A stretch of DNA of 64,000 nt from Azotosporobacter soli. Lineage in GTDB: Bacteria; Bacillota; Negativicutes; SG130. Positions 53,297 through 62,501 of this stretch are shown here, piece by piece (within the stretch, counting starts at the first letter, position 1; every line of letters starts with the position of its first letter). The stretch lies in assembly GCF_030542965.1 (NCBI RefSeq), contig NZ_JAUAOA010000007.1, positions 108,095-172,094 of the forward strand, written 5' to 3'. The notes beneath the pieces were generated by a model. It saw only the letters and a program-made list of their open reading frames with translations, had not been told where the DNA came from and did no database searches. A program made the translations under genes and the position numbers.

Positions 53297-54208
53297 CTAA
53301 GCTCGCGGATGCGTTTTTTGATAGACGCATTTCATATTAGCCCGCTTTGCGTCCGGATATAAATTCACTTCCGCCATGCTTGTATGCCCTAACATCAGCT
53401 GCACCGCTTCCGCCGGTGCACCAGCCTGCAGCAAATGCGCCGCAAAACTATGACGCAGCATCTGCGGGTTGACTTTCTTATCCCATGCCAACTCTTTCAC
53501 ATAGCGGTTAACGATTCGCCGAATACTGCGGTCACTTAAGGAACCGCCCCGGCTGTTCAAAAATAATCGTTCCTGCCGGCACTCGGAATTTTTTGCAATT
53601 AACATCGGCCGTCCCTGTGTTAGATAAGCAGCAATTGCCGCCCTTGCAGCACTGCCAATCGGGACCATTCGTTCCTGCGTCCCCTTACCGTATATCAGCA
53701 CATAGCCTGCCTGCAGTTCAAGATCAACGAGCGTAAGGCCTGTTAACTCACTCACCCGGAGACCTGCAGCATAAAGCAACTCTAACGCGGCTCGATCGCG
53801 CAGCCCTATTGCATCTGGACCCGTCAGCGCCAACATTTCTTCGATTTCCTGCTGCGTCAAAAGCGCGGGCGCCTTAATTTCGAAGCGCGGCGCACGAACC
53901 GCCAAAAACGGATTATCATCCATGATGCCTTCACGGCAAAAGAATCGATACATGGAGCGCAGACTCGTGATCCGTCTTGCAATCGTACGCGTCGAATACG
54001 CTTTACGCTGCATTTCCGCTTGATAAGCGCGAATCACCATTGGAGTAACGGTACGAAAAATCACCTCACCCACAACCTCCTGTACTTGCATGAACTCCAA
54101 GAATTGCCGTATATCAGCTTGATAGTTCAGCACGGTGTGTGGCGAGGCGTTTTTTTCTAGATGCAGATAGGTGACGAAGCGACGTATTAACTCGCTATCA
54201 GTTTCCAT
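53297..54208 (-). CDS. xerC: Tyrosine recombinase XerC (CodV)
   Basis: 303 residues; resolves chromosome dimers at dif. N-terminal SAM-like domain (FVTYLHLEKNASPHTVLNYQ), catalytic Arg in AAGLRVSELTGL, Lys in IYGKGTQERMVPIG, HxxR in LRHSFAAHLLQAGA, His in LGHTSM, and the tyrosine in VNLYPDAK. Most XerC proteins read IYTH at that point; here LYPD, so the tyrosine stays but its neighbours differ. Sequence otherwise ends in the usual VYQKTHPRA. Confidence 0.93.
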   Translation of the reverse strand: METDSELIRRFVTYLHLEKNASPHTVLNYQADIRQFLEFMQVQEVVGEVIFRTVTPMVIRAYQAEMQRKAYSTRTIARRITSLRSMYRFFCREGIMDDNPFLAVRAPRFEIKAPALLTQQEIEEMLALTGPDAIGLRDRAALELLYAAGLRVSELTGLTLVDLELQAGYVLIYGKGTQERMVPIGSAARAAIAAYLTQGRPMLIAKNSECRQERLFLNSRGGSLSDRSIRRIVNRYVKELAWDKKVNPQMLRHSFAAHLLQAGAPAEAVQLMLGHTSMAEVNLYPDAKRANMKCVYQKTHPRA

Positions 54209-54228
54209 TTTGTCTCAACCTTACGTTT

Positions 54229-54289
54229 TGTCGAATTGTGGAATATAAATTTTCTAATTTATGTTAGCATACTCTTTTGGATTATGCAA
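54229..54289 (-). promoter_or_regulatory. Candidate xerC promoter with a nearby Spo0A-like box
   Basis: -35 TTGCAT (54284-54289, overlapping the trmFO stop), 17-nt spacer, -10 TAACAT (54261-54266) with an extended TG. Downstream at 54229-54235 the plus strand reads TGTCGAA, the core of a Spo0A box. The match is short and could be chance. Confidence 0.35.
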
Positions 54290-55604
54290 GGTTATTGTCT
54301 AATTTTTCTATAAATTCAGCAAGAGCACTAAGTGCACGGTCTGCAATCAAAGCATTCTTTGCTTTCTTGTCTCTGATCCGTTCCCCCCATGGCGGCAATA
54401 GACCAAAATTGACATTCATCGGTTGAAAATGTTTCGGGTCAGCGGTCGTAATATAACGACATAACGCACCATGCGCGCTCGTCTCTGGTAAGGTCATTAA
54501 CTCTTTGCCTTGCAGCAACCGCGCCGCATTCAATCCAGCGATCAAACCGGATGCCGCCGATTCGACATAGCCTTCGACACCGGTAATTTGTCCGGCAAAG
54601 AAAATCCCCCTCGCTTCGCGCATCGCCATTGTCGCATCGAGCAGCAGCGGCGAGTTTATAAACGTATTGCGATGCATTACGCCAAAGCGAATGAATTCAG
54701 CTTTCTCCAAACCGGGAATCATACGAAAGACCCTCTCTTGTTCCGGCCATTTTAAATGTGTCTGAAAACCAACCAGATTGTAAAGCGTTCCCGCCTGATT
54801 GTCCTGGCGAAGTTGCACGACAGCATAAGGCCAGCGTCCCGTTCGCGGATCATCAAGCCCAACCGGTTTCAATGGGCCAAAGCGCAGGGTATCGATGCCG
54901 CGCGACGCCATTTCTTCAACCGGCATACAGCCCTCAAAAAAAATCGCTTTTTCAAATTCTTTTGTCGGAGCCATCTCGGCCGTCGTCAGCGCCTGCCAAA
55001 AGGCCTCATACTCATCTTTGTTCATCGGACAATTGAGATAATCTTCGTCTCCTTTGCCATACCGTGCGGCGCGAAACACTTTATCCATGTCAAGACTATC
55101 GACCGTCACAATAGGCGCAGCGGCATCATAGAAATAAAAATAGTCTTTACCCGTTAATGCGCCGATCGCTTCGGAAAGTTTGGGCGAAGTCAACGGGCCG
55201 CTGGCAATGACCAACGGACGATCTTGCGGAATTTCCGTCACTTCTGCATCGCGTACCTCAATGCGAGGATGGCTGCGCAGCAAATCGGTAACCTGTTGAC
55301 TGAAACCATCACGATCTACGGCTAAAGCGCCGCCAGCCGGAACACGATTTGCATCCGCCGCCCGCATGATCACCGAATTTAATCGTCTCATTTCTTCTTT
55401 TAGCAAACCAACCGCATTTTCCACATTAGCGGCGCGCAGCGAATTGCTGCAAACCAATTCGGCAAAATCGCCGCTATGGTGCGCCGGCGACATCACTTTG
55501 GGCCGCATTTCATATAAAACAACATCAGCACCCGCCTCAGCCGCTTGCCAGGCAGCCTCACTGCCAGCCAGACCGGCACCGATTACCGTTACCTTGTTAG
55601 ACAC
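54282..55604 (-). CDS. trmFO: tRNA (uracil54-C5)-methyltransferase TrmFO (folate-dependent)
   Basis: 440 residues. FAD-binding [20 protein letters not shown] at the N-terminus, [20 protein letters not shown], and VCSNSLRA signature. Forms ribothymidine 54 in tRNA using methylene-tetrahydrofolate, which ties it loosely to the fol genes nearby. GTG start after AGGAGG. Between topA and xerC as in Bacillus (gid). Confidence 0.96.
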   Translation of the reverse strand: MSNKVTVIGAGLAGSEAAWQAAEAGADVVLYEMRPKVMSPAHHSGDFAELVCSNSLRAANVENAVGLLKEEMRRLNSVIMRAADANRVPAGGALAVDRDGFSQQVTDLLRSHPRIEVRDAEVTEIPQDRPLVIASGPLTSPKLSEAIGALTGKDYFYFYDAAAPIVTVDSLDMDKVFRAARYGKGDEDYLNCPMNKDEYEAFWQALTTAEMAPTKEFEKAIFFEGCMPVEEMASRGIDTLRFGPLKPVGLDDPRTGRWPYAVVQLRQDNQAGTLYNLVGFQTHLKWPEQERVFRMIPGLEKAEFIRFGVMHRNTFINSPLLLDATMAMREARGIFFAGQITGVEGYVESAASGLIAGLNAARLLQGKELMTLPETSAHGALCRYITTADPKHFQPMNVNFGLLPPWGERIRDKKAKNALIADRALSALAEFIEKLDNNLA

Positions 55605-55615
55605 GCATTTTCCTC

Positions 55616-57859
55616 CTACTTTGTCTCTTCATCCGTTTTAGCAGTCTTCTTCGTTCGTTTGCTCGGCGCTTTTTTTACTTTAGGTGTCCCTTTGCCTTTC
55701 GCGCTTTTTACAGTATCGGCCGTTTTGCCTTTGGCCGCTTTTGTTTTTGTCACTTTCTCGTTCTTTTGCTTTTCTGCCGCAATCGCTTCTTGACGTGTGC
55801 TGCAGGCATCATTGCTGCAGTGCGTCGTAAAACGGCCATTTTTCATATTATGTTTCAACATGAACGATTGGCAGACGGGGCAATTTTCTTTCATCGGCAT
55901 ATCCCAGGTCATATAATCGCATTCCGGATATTTTTGACAACCATAAAAGACTTTACCGCGCTTTGTTTTTCGTTCCACCAGCGTTCCCGCACATTTAGGA
56001 CATGCCACATCAAGTTCTTTTAAAATCGGTTTCGTATTGCGGCAGGCCGGAAAACCGGGACACGCCAAAAAATTTCCAAACTTGCCGCGTTTAACGACTA
56101 AATTACGTCCGCAGAATTCGCAAATCACATCCGACTCTTCTACCGGCAATTCAACATGGCCGATGGCTTCCTCGGCATGAGCGAGGCTTATGCCGAAAGG
56201 ACCATAAAAATCTTTTAACAACGTCAGTCTTGAATCACGCCCTTCGGCAATTTCATCCAAGCGAGCTTCAAGCCCTGCCGTAAATTCAATATTTACGATA
56301 TCCGGGAAATATTCTTTCAGCAAATCCAAGACGACAAACCCCAGCTCCGTTGGCTCAAAACGTTTTTCCGAACGAATGACGTAACCTCTCGCAATGATCG
56401 TCTCAACGATCGGCGCATAGGTACTTGGACGTCCGATGCCTTTTTCTTCAAGAATCTTGACCAGACTGGCTTCCGAATAGCGCGGCGGCGGTTCTGTAAA
56501 ATGTTGCTTCGGTAAAACTTTGAACAGCGGCAACGCCTGCCCGACTACTACTTCTGGCAACAAGACATCTTTTTCTTTTTCGCTGTCATCGCGGCTTTCG
56601 CTGTAAACATGCATAAAGCCCGAAAATTTAAGCTGCGACCCCGTCGCCCGTAAACCATATTGAGCCGCCTTGATATCAACCGTTACCGTATCATAGAGGG
56701 CCGGAACCATCTGACTGGCCACAAATCGATCCCAAATCAATTTGTATAATTTGAACTGTTCTTTCGAAAGATATTTTTCCACCGCTTCCGGCGTAAAGTC
56801 CATTTGCGTCGGCCGAATCGCTTCATGCGCATCTTGTGATTTTTTATTCGTATATGTGTTGGGTTTTTCCGGCAAATGTGAATTGCCAAATCGTGCAGCA
56901 ATGTACGCACGCACTTCTTCAATGGCACTCTCAGCTGTCCGCACCGAATCGGTACGCATATACGTAATTAAACCAACGGGACCGGATTTCCCCATCTCAA
57001 GGCCTTCGTATAATTGTTGCGCTACCATCATCGTTCGCCGCGACGTGAAGCCGAGTTTGCGCGCAGCTTCCTGCTGCAAACTGCTGGTGATAAACGGAGC
57101 CGCCGGATTGCGCCGTCTCTCGCGTTTCTTGACTTCGCTCACCTGATAATCAGCCTTTTCCAAGTCTTCGCTGATCCGTTCTGCCTCAGCCTGATTGCTG
57201 ACCTGTACTTTATTGCCGTCAACGCTCATCAATTGCGCATCGAAGAGTGAACCTTTGGCTTTGTCGCGCAGCTTAACCTGAATGCTCCAATACTCTTCCG
57301 GCACAAACGCCATGATTTCTTTTTCCCGATCACAAATCATCCGTACGGCCACAGACTGCACCCGTCCGGCGCTAAGTCCTTTTCTAACCTTTCGCCACAA
57401 CAACGGACTTAGCTTATAACCGACCAGTCGGTCAAGCAAACGTCTGGCTTGTTGCGCATCGACGCGCGCAAGATCAATATTACGCGGTTTCTTAATCGCC
57501 GCCTGAATCGCGGTTTTTGTTATTTCATGAAACTCAATGCGACAAGCCTGTGTCTCTTCTAAGCCCAACAAATGAGCCAAATGCCATGATATCGCTTCGC
57601 CTTCGCGATCCGGGTCAGACGCCAGAAAAACATTCGTCGCATTTTTGGCAGCAAGACGCAATGATTTGATCAGATCACCTTTACCACGGATATTAATATA
57701 TTTCGGCGTAAATTCATTCTCTACATCAATGCCAAATTGACTTTTAGGCAAGTCACGCAAATGACCCATCGATGCCTTTACCGTGTAATTACGCCCAAGA
57801 AATTTCTCTATTGTTTTCGCCTTAGCCGGCGATTCCACAATTACTAAGGATTTACTCAC
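55616..57859 (-). CDS. topA: DNA topoisomerase I
   Basis: 747 residues, type IA. Toprim [20 protein letters not shown] with [14 protein letters not shown], active-site tyrosine in [12 protein letters not shown] near residue 305, then three C-terminal zinc fingers: [30 protein letters not shown] and [14 protein letters not shown]. The tail is Lys-rich and low complexity. GTG start overlapping the dprA stop as GTGA. Relaxes negative supercoils. Confidence 0.96.
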   Translation of the reverse strand: MSKSLVIVESPAKAKTIEKFLGRNYTVKASMGHLRDLPKSQFGIDVENEFTPKYINIRGKGDLIKSLRLAAKNATNVFLASDPDREGEAISWHLAHLLGLEETQACRIEFHEITKTAIQAAIKKPRNIDLARVDAQQARRLLDRLVGYKLSPLLWRKVRKGLSAGRVQSVAVRMICDREKEIMAFVPEEYWSIQVKLRDKAKGSLFDAQLMSVDGNKVQVSNQAEAERISEDLEKADYQVSEVKKRERRRNPAAPFITSSLQQEAARKLGFTSRRTMMVAQQLYEGLEMGKSGPVGLITYMRTDSVRTAESAIEEVRAYIAARFGNSHLPEKPNTYTNKKSQDAHEAIRPTQMDFTPEAVEKYLSKEQFKLYKLIWDRFVASQMVPALYDTVTVDIKAAQYGLRATGSQLKFSGFMHVYSESRDDSEKEKDVLLPEVVVGQALPLFKVLPKQHFTEPPPRYSEASLVKILEEKGIGRPSTYAPIVETIIARGYVIRSEKRFEPTELGFVVLDLLKEYFPDIVNIEFTAGLEARLDEIAEGRDSRLTLLKDFYGPFGISLAHAEEAIGHVELPVEESDVICEFCGRNLVVKRGKFGNFLACPGFPACRNTKPILKELDVACPKCAGTLVERKTKRGKVFYGCQKYPECDYMTWDMPMKENCPVCQSFMLKHNMKNGRFTTHCSNDACSTRQEAIAAEKQKNEKVTKTKAAKGKTADTVKSAKGKGTPKVKKAPSKRTKKTAKTDEETK

Positions 57860-58953
57860 CTGATACCCTCCCGTGCCACACGAATATATCGTTTCCCTTC
57901 CTGCTCCGCAATAAAACCACGCAATTCTAGAAGCAGTAAACCATGCGCCGCTTCCGGCGCAGGCAAACCGGTTCGCATGATGATTTCATCTGTGGTCTGC
58001 GCCTCTTCATAACTGAGAACGTTATACAGCGTAGCCTCCATTCCTTGCAAGGAATGTTCCTCGCTTTCGCTTGCTATCCTTTTACTACTCTCACCATACT
58101 CCGCTAAAATATCTTGCACGCAAGACGTCAGCTTTGCGCCTTGTTCGATCAGCTGGTGTGTCCCTTGGCTCGTTGAAGAAAAAATACTGCCCGGAACGGC
58201 AAAAACGTCACGGCCTTCCTCCAGGGCAAAATCAGCCGTGATCAGCGCACCACTGCGTTGCGCCGCCTCTACAACAACAACGCCTCGTGACAGGCCACTG
58301 ATAATTCGATTGCGTGCCGGAAAATGACCTTTGTTCAGCGGCGTTCCCGGAGGGTATTCAGAGATGACACCTCCGCCGCCATCGACAATCTGTTTAAGCA
58401 GCTGCCGGTGCTCTGCCGGATAGACCGTATTGATACTGCAGCCCAGCACGGCTAATGTTTGCCCACCGCCGCTCAGCGCACCGCGATGAGCCGCTGCGTC
58501 AATGCCCCGCGCAGCTCCGCTGATCACCCAAAATTTCTCACGCGCCAATTCTTCGGCCAGTTTTTTCGCTGCATTGCAGCCGTAATTCGACGCTTTACGC
58601 GTTCCGACAACCGCCATCGTTCGGTCGCACTTCGGCAATCGTCCATAATAATAAAACAGCAACGGCGGACGGCAAATATGACGCAGCAGCACCGGATAGT
58701 CCTCATCCTCTAACAGGCAAATACGAATACCCTGCTTCTCCATAGAACTTGCCAATTCTTCGACGGCCTGAAAGCGTCGCCCCTCAGGCAACGCTTCACA
58801 AACTGCCGCAGGAACACAGCCCGACGCGCCCCAGTCCTCGCGGCTTGCAAGCCAGGCTTGCTGTGCACTGCCGAAATAAGCAATCAGCCTTGTCATTCTG
58901 CCTTGGCCAATTCCCTCAAGGCCTTGCAGCGCAGCACGATACCATCTTTCCAT
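57856..58953 (-). CDS. dprA: DNA processing protein DprA (Smf)
   Basis: 365 residues. N-terminal SAM-like helices, then the Rossmann core: TMAVVGTRKASNYGCNAAKK near 112, VISGAARGIDAAAHRGALSG near 140, and GVVVVEAAQRSGALITADFA near 225. C-terminal winged-helix-like segment with TTDEIIMRTGL-type sequence. Loads RecA onto incoming single-stranded DNA during transformation. SD AAAGGAGG. Confidence 0.95.
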   Translation of the reverse strand: MERWYRAALQGLEGIGQGRMTRLIAYFGSAQQAWLASREDWGASGCVPAAVCEALPEGRRFQAVEELASSMEKQGIRICLLEDEDYPVLLRHICRPPLLFYYYGRLPKCDRTMAVVGTRKASNYGCNAAKKLAEELAREKFWVISGAARGIDAAAHRGALSGGGQTLAVLGCSINTVYPAEHRQLLKQIVDGGGGVISEYPPGTPLNKGHFPARNRIISGLSRGVVVVEAAQRSGALITADFALEEGRDVFAVPGSIFSSTSQGTHQLIEQGAKLTSCVQDILAEYGESSKRIASESEEHSLQGMEATLYNVLSYEEAQTTDEIIMRTGLPAPEAAHGLLLLELRGFIAEQEGKRYIRVAREGIR

Positions 58954-59099
58954 GCTAAACCTCCTTTGACCTGTTGCTTCGCAAATAGAACGCGGCTAAC
59001 GACGCACGGGTTTTCAATCGGGCAGCAAAGAAAGAGTGTGACTGCAATATTTTTGTTTCGCGAATTGTAAAATGAGCGTTAATTAGTTTGCCATTCTAT

Positions 59100-59130
59100 T
59101 TAATATTGCAAACTCCTGTGAAAAAGTCAA
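59100..59130 (-). promoter_or_regulatory. Candidate promoter of the dprA-topA unit
   Basis: TTGACT (-35, 59125-59130) overlaps the stop of the upstream glycosyltransferase gene. A -10 could be AATATT (59102-59107, 17-nt spacer) or TATTAA (59100-59105, 19 nt). The rest of the 173-nt gap (58954-59126) shows nothing further. Confidence 0.4.
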
Positions 59131-60263
59131 CATTTTTCATTGTTTTTGCTTTTAATTCTTTCTTTTATCAGTAACGCAATCTGCTTTGCAGCCTCTGGGC
59201 GTCGCAGTTGTTTTATCCTCTGCAGCATGTTTTCCAGCGGAACACTGTCCTCACACAGCAGCTTCATTAAATTTCCCACAACGTCCTGTACCGTTTCCGC
59301 ACGCACCGCAACGCCATGTTCTATTAAAAATGTTGTATTGGCTTCTTCTTGCCCTGGAATCGGCCGGTATATGACTAGCGGCATTTGCCTGCAAAGCGAT
59401 TCCGCGACCGTAAGGCCTCCTGGCTTCGATACCAGAACATCGGCAGCTGCCATAAAACGATGCACCTGTTGCGTATACCCGACTGCCCTTACCCGTTCCG
59501 GGTAGAGAGCCTCAATTTCTATTAATTTTTTTTGTAATCTTTGATTCTGGCCGGCTATCGCAATCCATTGGACATTGGTTAATTGTTCAACGCCAGCCAA
59601 AATAATAGCTTCCATCGGCAACAGTCCCGCACCGCCGCCCATTAGTAAGACGGTCTGTTTTTCTTTTGCCAACCCTAACTCGGACAACACATCTTCCTTC
59701 TGCACCGCTTCAGAAAATTCCGCGCCTACCGGAATTCCGCTACACATTATCCGTTGCGTCGGAATTTCATACTTCAGCAAAAAATCGCGCAATTTTTCGT
59801 CAGCCACCGCATACTGCTCGATTTCAGGATAAATCCAAAGACGATGCACGACAAAATCAGTCACAATCGCCAAGGTAGGTGCAAAAATCCGTCTTCGCTT
59901 TACCAGGTCAGCGACCAGTCCTGCCGGTGTCGCATGGCTGCACACAACCATATCCGGCTGCCAGTCCGTCAAATACTGTTCCAGCCGATTTGCCAAATAG
60001 CGACTAACCAGTTTTCGCCCCCATAAGGCTAATGAACTTTGATTTCCCCAGCCATACATCAGGCCGTAGGCTTGCGGAAATAGCGCTAATATTTTCAAAT
60101 AGAAGGCTAAAATGAAGCGCCCCCAGCTTGGGGGCAAAAAATCAAAGATATTGACAACCTGAAAAACACCGTCCGGCTCTAATACGCGTAATTCTTCGCA
60201 CACAGCTTGTGCCGCCTTGATATGTCCCGCTCCGATCGGAGCACTTATGAACAATACTCTCAC
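59127..60263 (-). CDS. GT28 glycolipid synthase (UgtP/MGDG synthase-like)
   Basis: 378 residues. N-terminal VLFISAPIGAGHIKAAQAVC matches the MGDG-synthase domain with its GxGH motif; the GT28 C-terminal domain has VLLMGGGAGLLPMEAIILAG and LVSKPGGLTVAESLCRQMPL with the PGGxTxxE sugar-nucleotide signature. Likely transfers glucose or galactose from a UDP-sugar to diacylglycerol at the membrane, as UgtP does; a MurG-like role is less likely. GTG at 60263 after GGGGG (7 nt), overlapping the folK stop. Confidence 0.85.
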   Translation of the reverse strand: MRVLFISAPIGAGHIKAAQAVCEELRVLEPDGVFQVVNIFDFLPPSWGRFILAFYLKILALFPQAYGLMYGWGNQSSLALWGRKLVSRYLANRLEQYLTDWQPDMVVCSHATPAGLVADLVKRRRIFAPTLAIVTDFVVHRLWIYPEIEQYAVADEKLRDFLLKYEIPTQRIMCSGIPVGAEFSEAVQKEDVLSELGLAKEKQTVLLMGGGAGLLPMEAIILAGVEQLTNVQWIAIAGQNQRLQKKLIEIEALYPERVRAVGYTQQVHRFMAAADVLVSKPGGLTVAESLCRQMPLVIYRPIPGQEEANTTFLIEHGVAVRAETVQDVVGNLMKLLCEDSVPLENMLQRIKQLRRPEAAKQIALLIKERIKSKNNEKC

Positions 60264-60778
60264 CGCTGTGCCCCCTTCAAGCAAGCCTTCACTTGTTTGC
60301 GTTCAATATATATCTTTACTTTACTGCTGTCAGGACAGCGAGCAAGTAACTCGCTTGCCGTTTCATTTCCAACCATGGCTGACGCCGCAATTTCCACTAA
60401 CGGCGTCAAGACAAAGCGACGCTGAGACATTCGTGGATGCGGCAGTTCAATTAAATCCGTTATTCTTGTTTCGACTTGATTATAGAGGAGCAAATCAATG
60501 TCAATGACTCTTGGCCCCCAGCGTTCCGCACGAACGCGCCCCAGTTTTGCTTCAATGTCCAAACAAATCTTCAACAATTCCAAAGGATTCACTGTCGTTT
60601 TTATTTCGGCTACGGCATTAATAAAATCGGGCTGGTCCGTCTTGCCCACAGGCTCAGTTTCATAAAAAGACGAGTAATTCTCTAGTGAAATATCAGGATG
60701 CGCCTCCAAAGCCAGAAGCGCATCACAAATGCATTTTTCTCGATTTCCCAGATTAGCGCCAAGTCCAATAAAAATCAT
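60260..60778 (-). CDS. folK: HPPK, folate pathway pyrophosphokinase FolK
   Basis: 2-amino-4-hydroxy-6-hydroxymethyldihydropteridine pyrophosphokinase, 172 residues. IFIGLGANLGNREKCICDAL at the N-terminus, FYETEPVGKTDQPDFINAV, and signature RWGPRVIDIDLLLYNQ near residue 87. Activates the pterin for FolP. Follows folB without a gap. Confidence 0.96.
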   Translation of the reverse strand: MIFIGLGANLGNREKCICDALLALEAHPDISLENYSSFYETEPVGKTDQPDFINAVAEIKTTVNPLELLKICLDIEAKLGRVRAERWGPRVIDIDLLLYNQVETRITDLIELPHPRMSQRRFVLTPLVEIAASAMVGNETASELLARCPDSSKVKIYIERKQVKACLKGAQR

Positions 60779-61144
60779 TTATTCTTTTCTCCGAATCGTC
60801 TCCATTTGGATGTAATCTAATTGTCCCGTCAACGGAATGGCCGGTTTGCGAATCCTTACCGCCACTGAATCCGCGAGTGCATAGCTCTTCAAAATCACAT
60901 CTGCGATATGAGTACCGGCTGCTTCTAGTAGCTGAAAACGGTGGTTCTCCATAATGCTTTTCACTTGTCCATACACCTTTGAATAATCAATCGTTTCCTC
61001 AACATTATCCGTTTCGCCTGCTTTTGATAAGTCCGCCGAAATTTCCACATCGACATAAAAACGTTGGCCCAATTCTCTTTCATGCTCATGCACCCCATGA
61101 AAACCATAAAACATCATATTATGCAGTACAATTCGGTTGCTCAT
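60779..61144 (-). CDS. folB: Dihydroneopterin aldolase FolB
   Basis: 121 residues: LHNMMFYGFHGVHEHERELG at the start, ETIDYSKVYGQVKSIMENHR in the centre and VAVRIRKPAIPLTGQLDYIQ at the end, with the Glu and Lys of the active site. The ATG overlaps the folP stop (TAATG). Makes the HPPK substrate. Confidence 0.96.
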   Translation of the reverse strand: MSNRIVLHNMMFYGFHGVHEHERELGQRFYVDVEISADLSKAGETDNVEETIDYSKVYGQVKSIMENHRFQLLEAAGTHIADVILKSYALADSVAVRIRKPAIPLTGQLDYIQMETIRRKE

Positions 61145-62346
61145 TAAAACTCCTCCTTAGTTATTGCGTCCGTCATACGAGCGATACGCACCATTTCTTT
61201 TACATCATGCACTCTTATTATCTTAGCCCCATTCATAATAGCGCAGGCCACGGTAGCCGCCGTGCCCTCTACCCGATCTTCCACCGGAAGATCCAGCACT
61301 TCGCCAATAAACCGTTTACGTGACGTTCCTATGAGAATGGGACAGCCTAATCCTTTAAGTTCTCTCAAACGTGCCAACACGCTTAAATTCTGCTCAGTTG
61401 TTTTTGCAAAACCAATCCCCGGATCCAAAATAAGCTGTTCTCTTAAAATGCCATGCGCTTCAGCAATTTCAATGCTTTTACTAAAAAAGTTAAGAATGTC
61501 CTGCATAATATCGGACTCTAAGTTGATACCCTGGCGGTTATGCATCACAATGACAGGTACCTTGTGTCGTGCAATGACTTTTACCATATTCGCATCGCGC
61601 TGTAGGCCCCAGACGTCATTTATCATGTGTGCTCCGCTTGCTAATGCAGCCTCCGCCACTTCAGCCTTATACGTATCGACGGAAATAGGTATCGGACACT
61701 CCTTGACAAGTCTCTCCAAGGTTGGCATCAAGCGCTCCATTTCCTCTTGCGCATCAATGGCTTGATTTTCGCCGTAAGGCCGGGTAGACTCAGCGCCAAT
61801 ATCGATTATATCCGCTCCGCTACCGCACATCTCTTGCATATGGCGCAATGCATTATCCATGTTTTTAAAGCGGCCGCCGTCAGAAAACGAATCCGGCGTC
61901 ACATTCAAAATTCCCATGACTAAGGTACGCTTCGTTGGGAGAACTAACTGTTTGTCCTTCCAAGTATATTCACGTTTCATCTTCGCTTCACTGTTGTAAA
62001 GCGTTTCCTCCATCGCCATCGCAATATCCGGTAAGCCCCATGGTTGCTGTTTCAGTTGGGCAATCGCCAATCGGTATTGCTTTAGCGTTGCGCAAATAAT
62101 GACGTCGGTATGCGTCACACTCAAATCGGCCACCCCTCGTGCAACCGCAACTTCCCCTCCCTTTGCCAAAAAAGTCTGTTTTAATAAATTCGCATTTTTA
62201 GCTTCAATTCCTTCTATTTTCATAACTTTAAATAATATCTTATCTTGCATAATAGCAATGCCGCGCACATCACAACCGATAGCTTGCATTGCACGCTGCA
62301 CCTGCTCGCGTTTTGACAACTCAATAATTCTTGGCACAAATCGCAC
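61144..62346 (-). CDS. folP: Dihydropteroate synthase FolP with N-terminal extension
   Basis: 400 residues; condenses the pterin with p-aminobenzoate. The DHPS TIM barrel begins near residue 138: LVMGILNVTPDSFSDGG, DIIDIGAESTRPYG, then DVWGLQRDANMVKV, LDPGIGFAKTTEQN and GTSRKRFIG. The first about 135 residues form an extra domain (RGIAIMQDKILFKVMKIEGI, ADLSVTHTDVIICATLKQYR) not found in the roughly 280-residue E. coli enzyme. Its role is unknown to me; similar N-terminal extensions occur in other Firmicutes. First gene of folP-folB-folK. Confidence 0.93.
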   Translation of the reverse strand: MRFVPRIIELSKREQVQRAMQAIGCDVRGIAIMQDKILFKVMKIEGIEAKNANLLKQTFLAKGGEVAVARGVADLSVTHTDVIICATLKQYRLAIAQLKQQPWGLPDIAMAMEETLYNSEAKMKREYTWKDKQLVLPTKRTLVMGILNVTPDSFSDGGRFKNMDNALRHMQEMCGSGADIIDIGAESTRPYGENQAIDAQEEMERLMPTLERLVKECPIPISVDTYKAEVAEAALASGAHMINDVWGLQRDANMVKVIARHKVPVIVMHNRQGINLESDIMQDILNFFSKSIEIAEAHGILREQLILDPGIGFAKTTEQNLSVLARLRELKGLGCPILIGTSRKRFIGEVLDLPVEDRVEGTAATVACAIMNGAKIIRVHDVKEMVRIARMTDAITKEEF

Positions 62347-62402
62347 CTTTTATTCCTCCCAACGCTTGCTTACATCACTTTATCCTTGAAAGCTATTTTG
62401 TT

Positions 62403-62408
62403 ATTGTA
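62403..62408 (-). promoter_or_regulatory. Candidate extended -10 before folP
   Basis: TACAAT with a TG extension on the minus strand, about 57 nt before the folP start. The -35 region (TTATAT at 17 nt) is poor. Confidence 0.35.
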
Positions 62409-62452
62409 TCATATCGAAGTTAGCGATATAAATAAATTCGTGACCTGACGAT

Positions 62453-62487
62453 AAAAAACCGACTATGGCGTTTTCCACTACAGTCGG
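62453..62487 (-). terminator. Terminator after the zinc-ribbon gene
   Basis: Stem CCGACTGTAGTGG / CGCCATAGTCGG on the minus strand, with mismatches, followed by TTTTTTATCG. Separates the zinc-ribbon gene from the folate operon. Confidence 0.8.
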
Positions 62488-62501
62488 CATCCCATTCTTA
62501 T

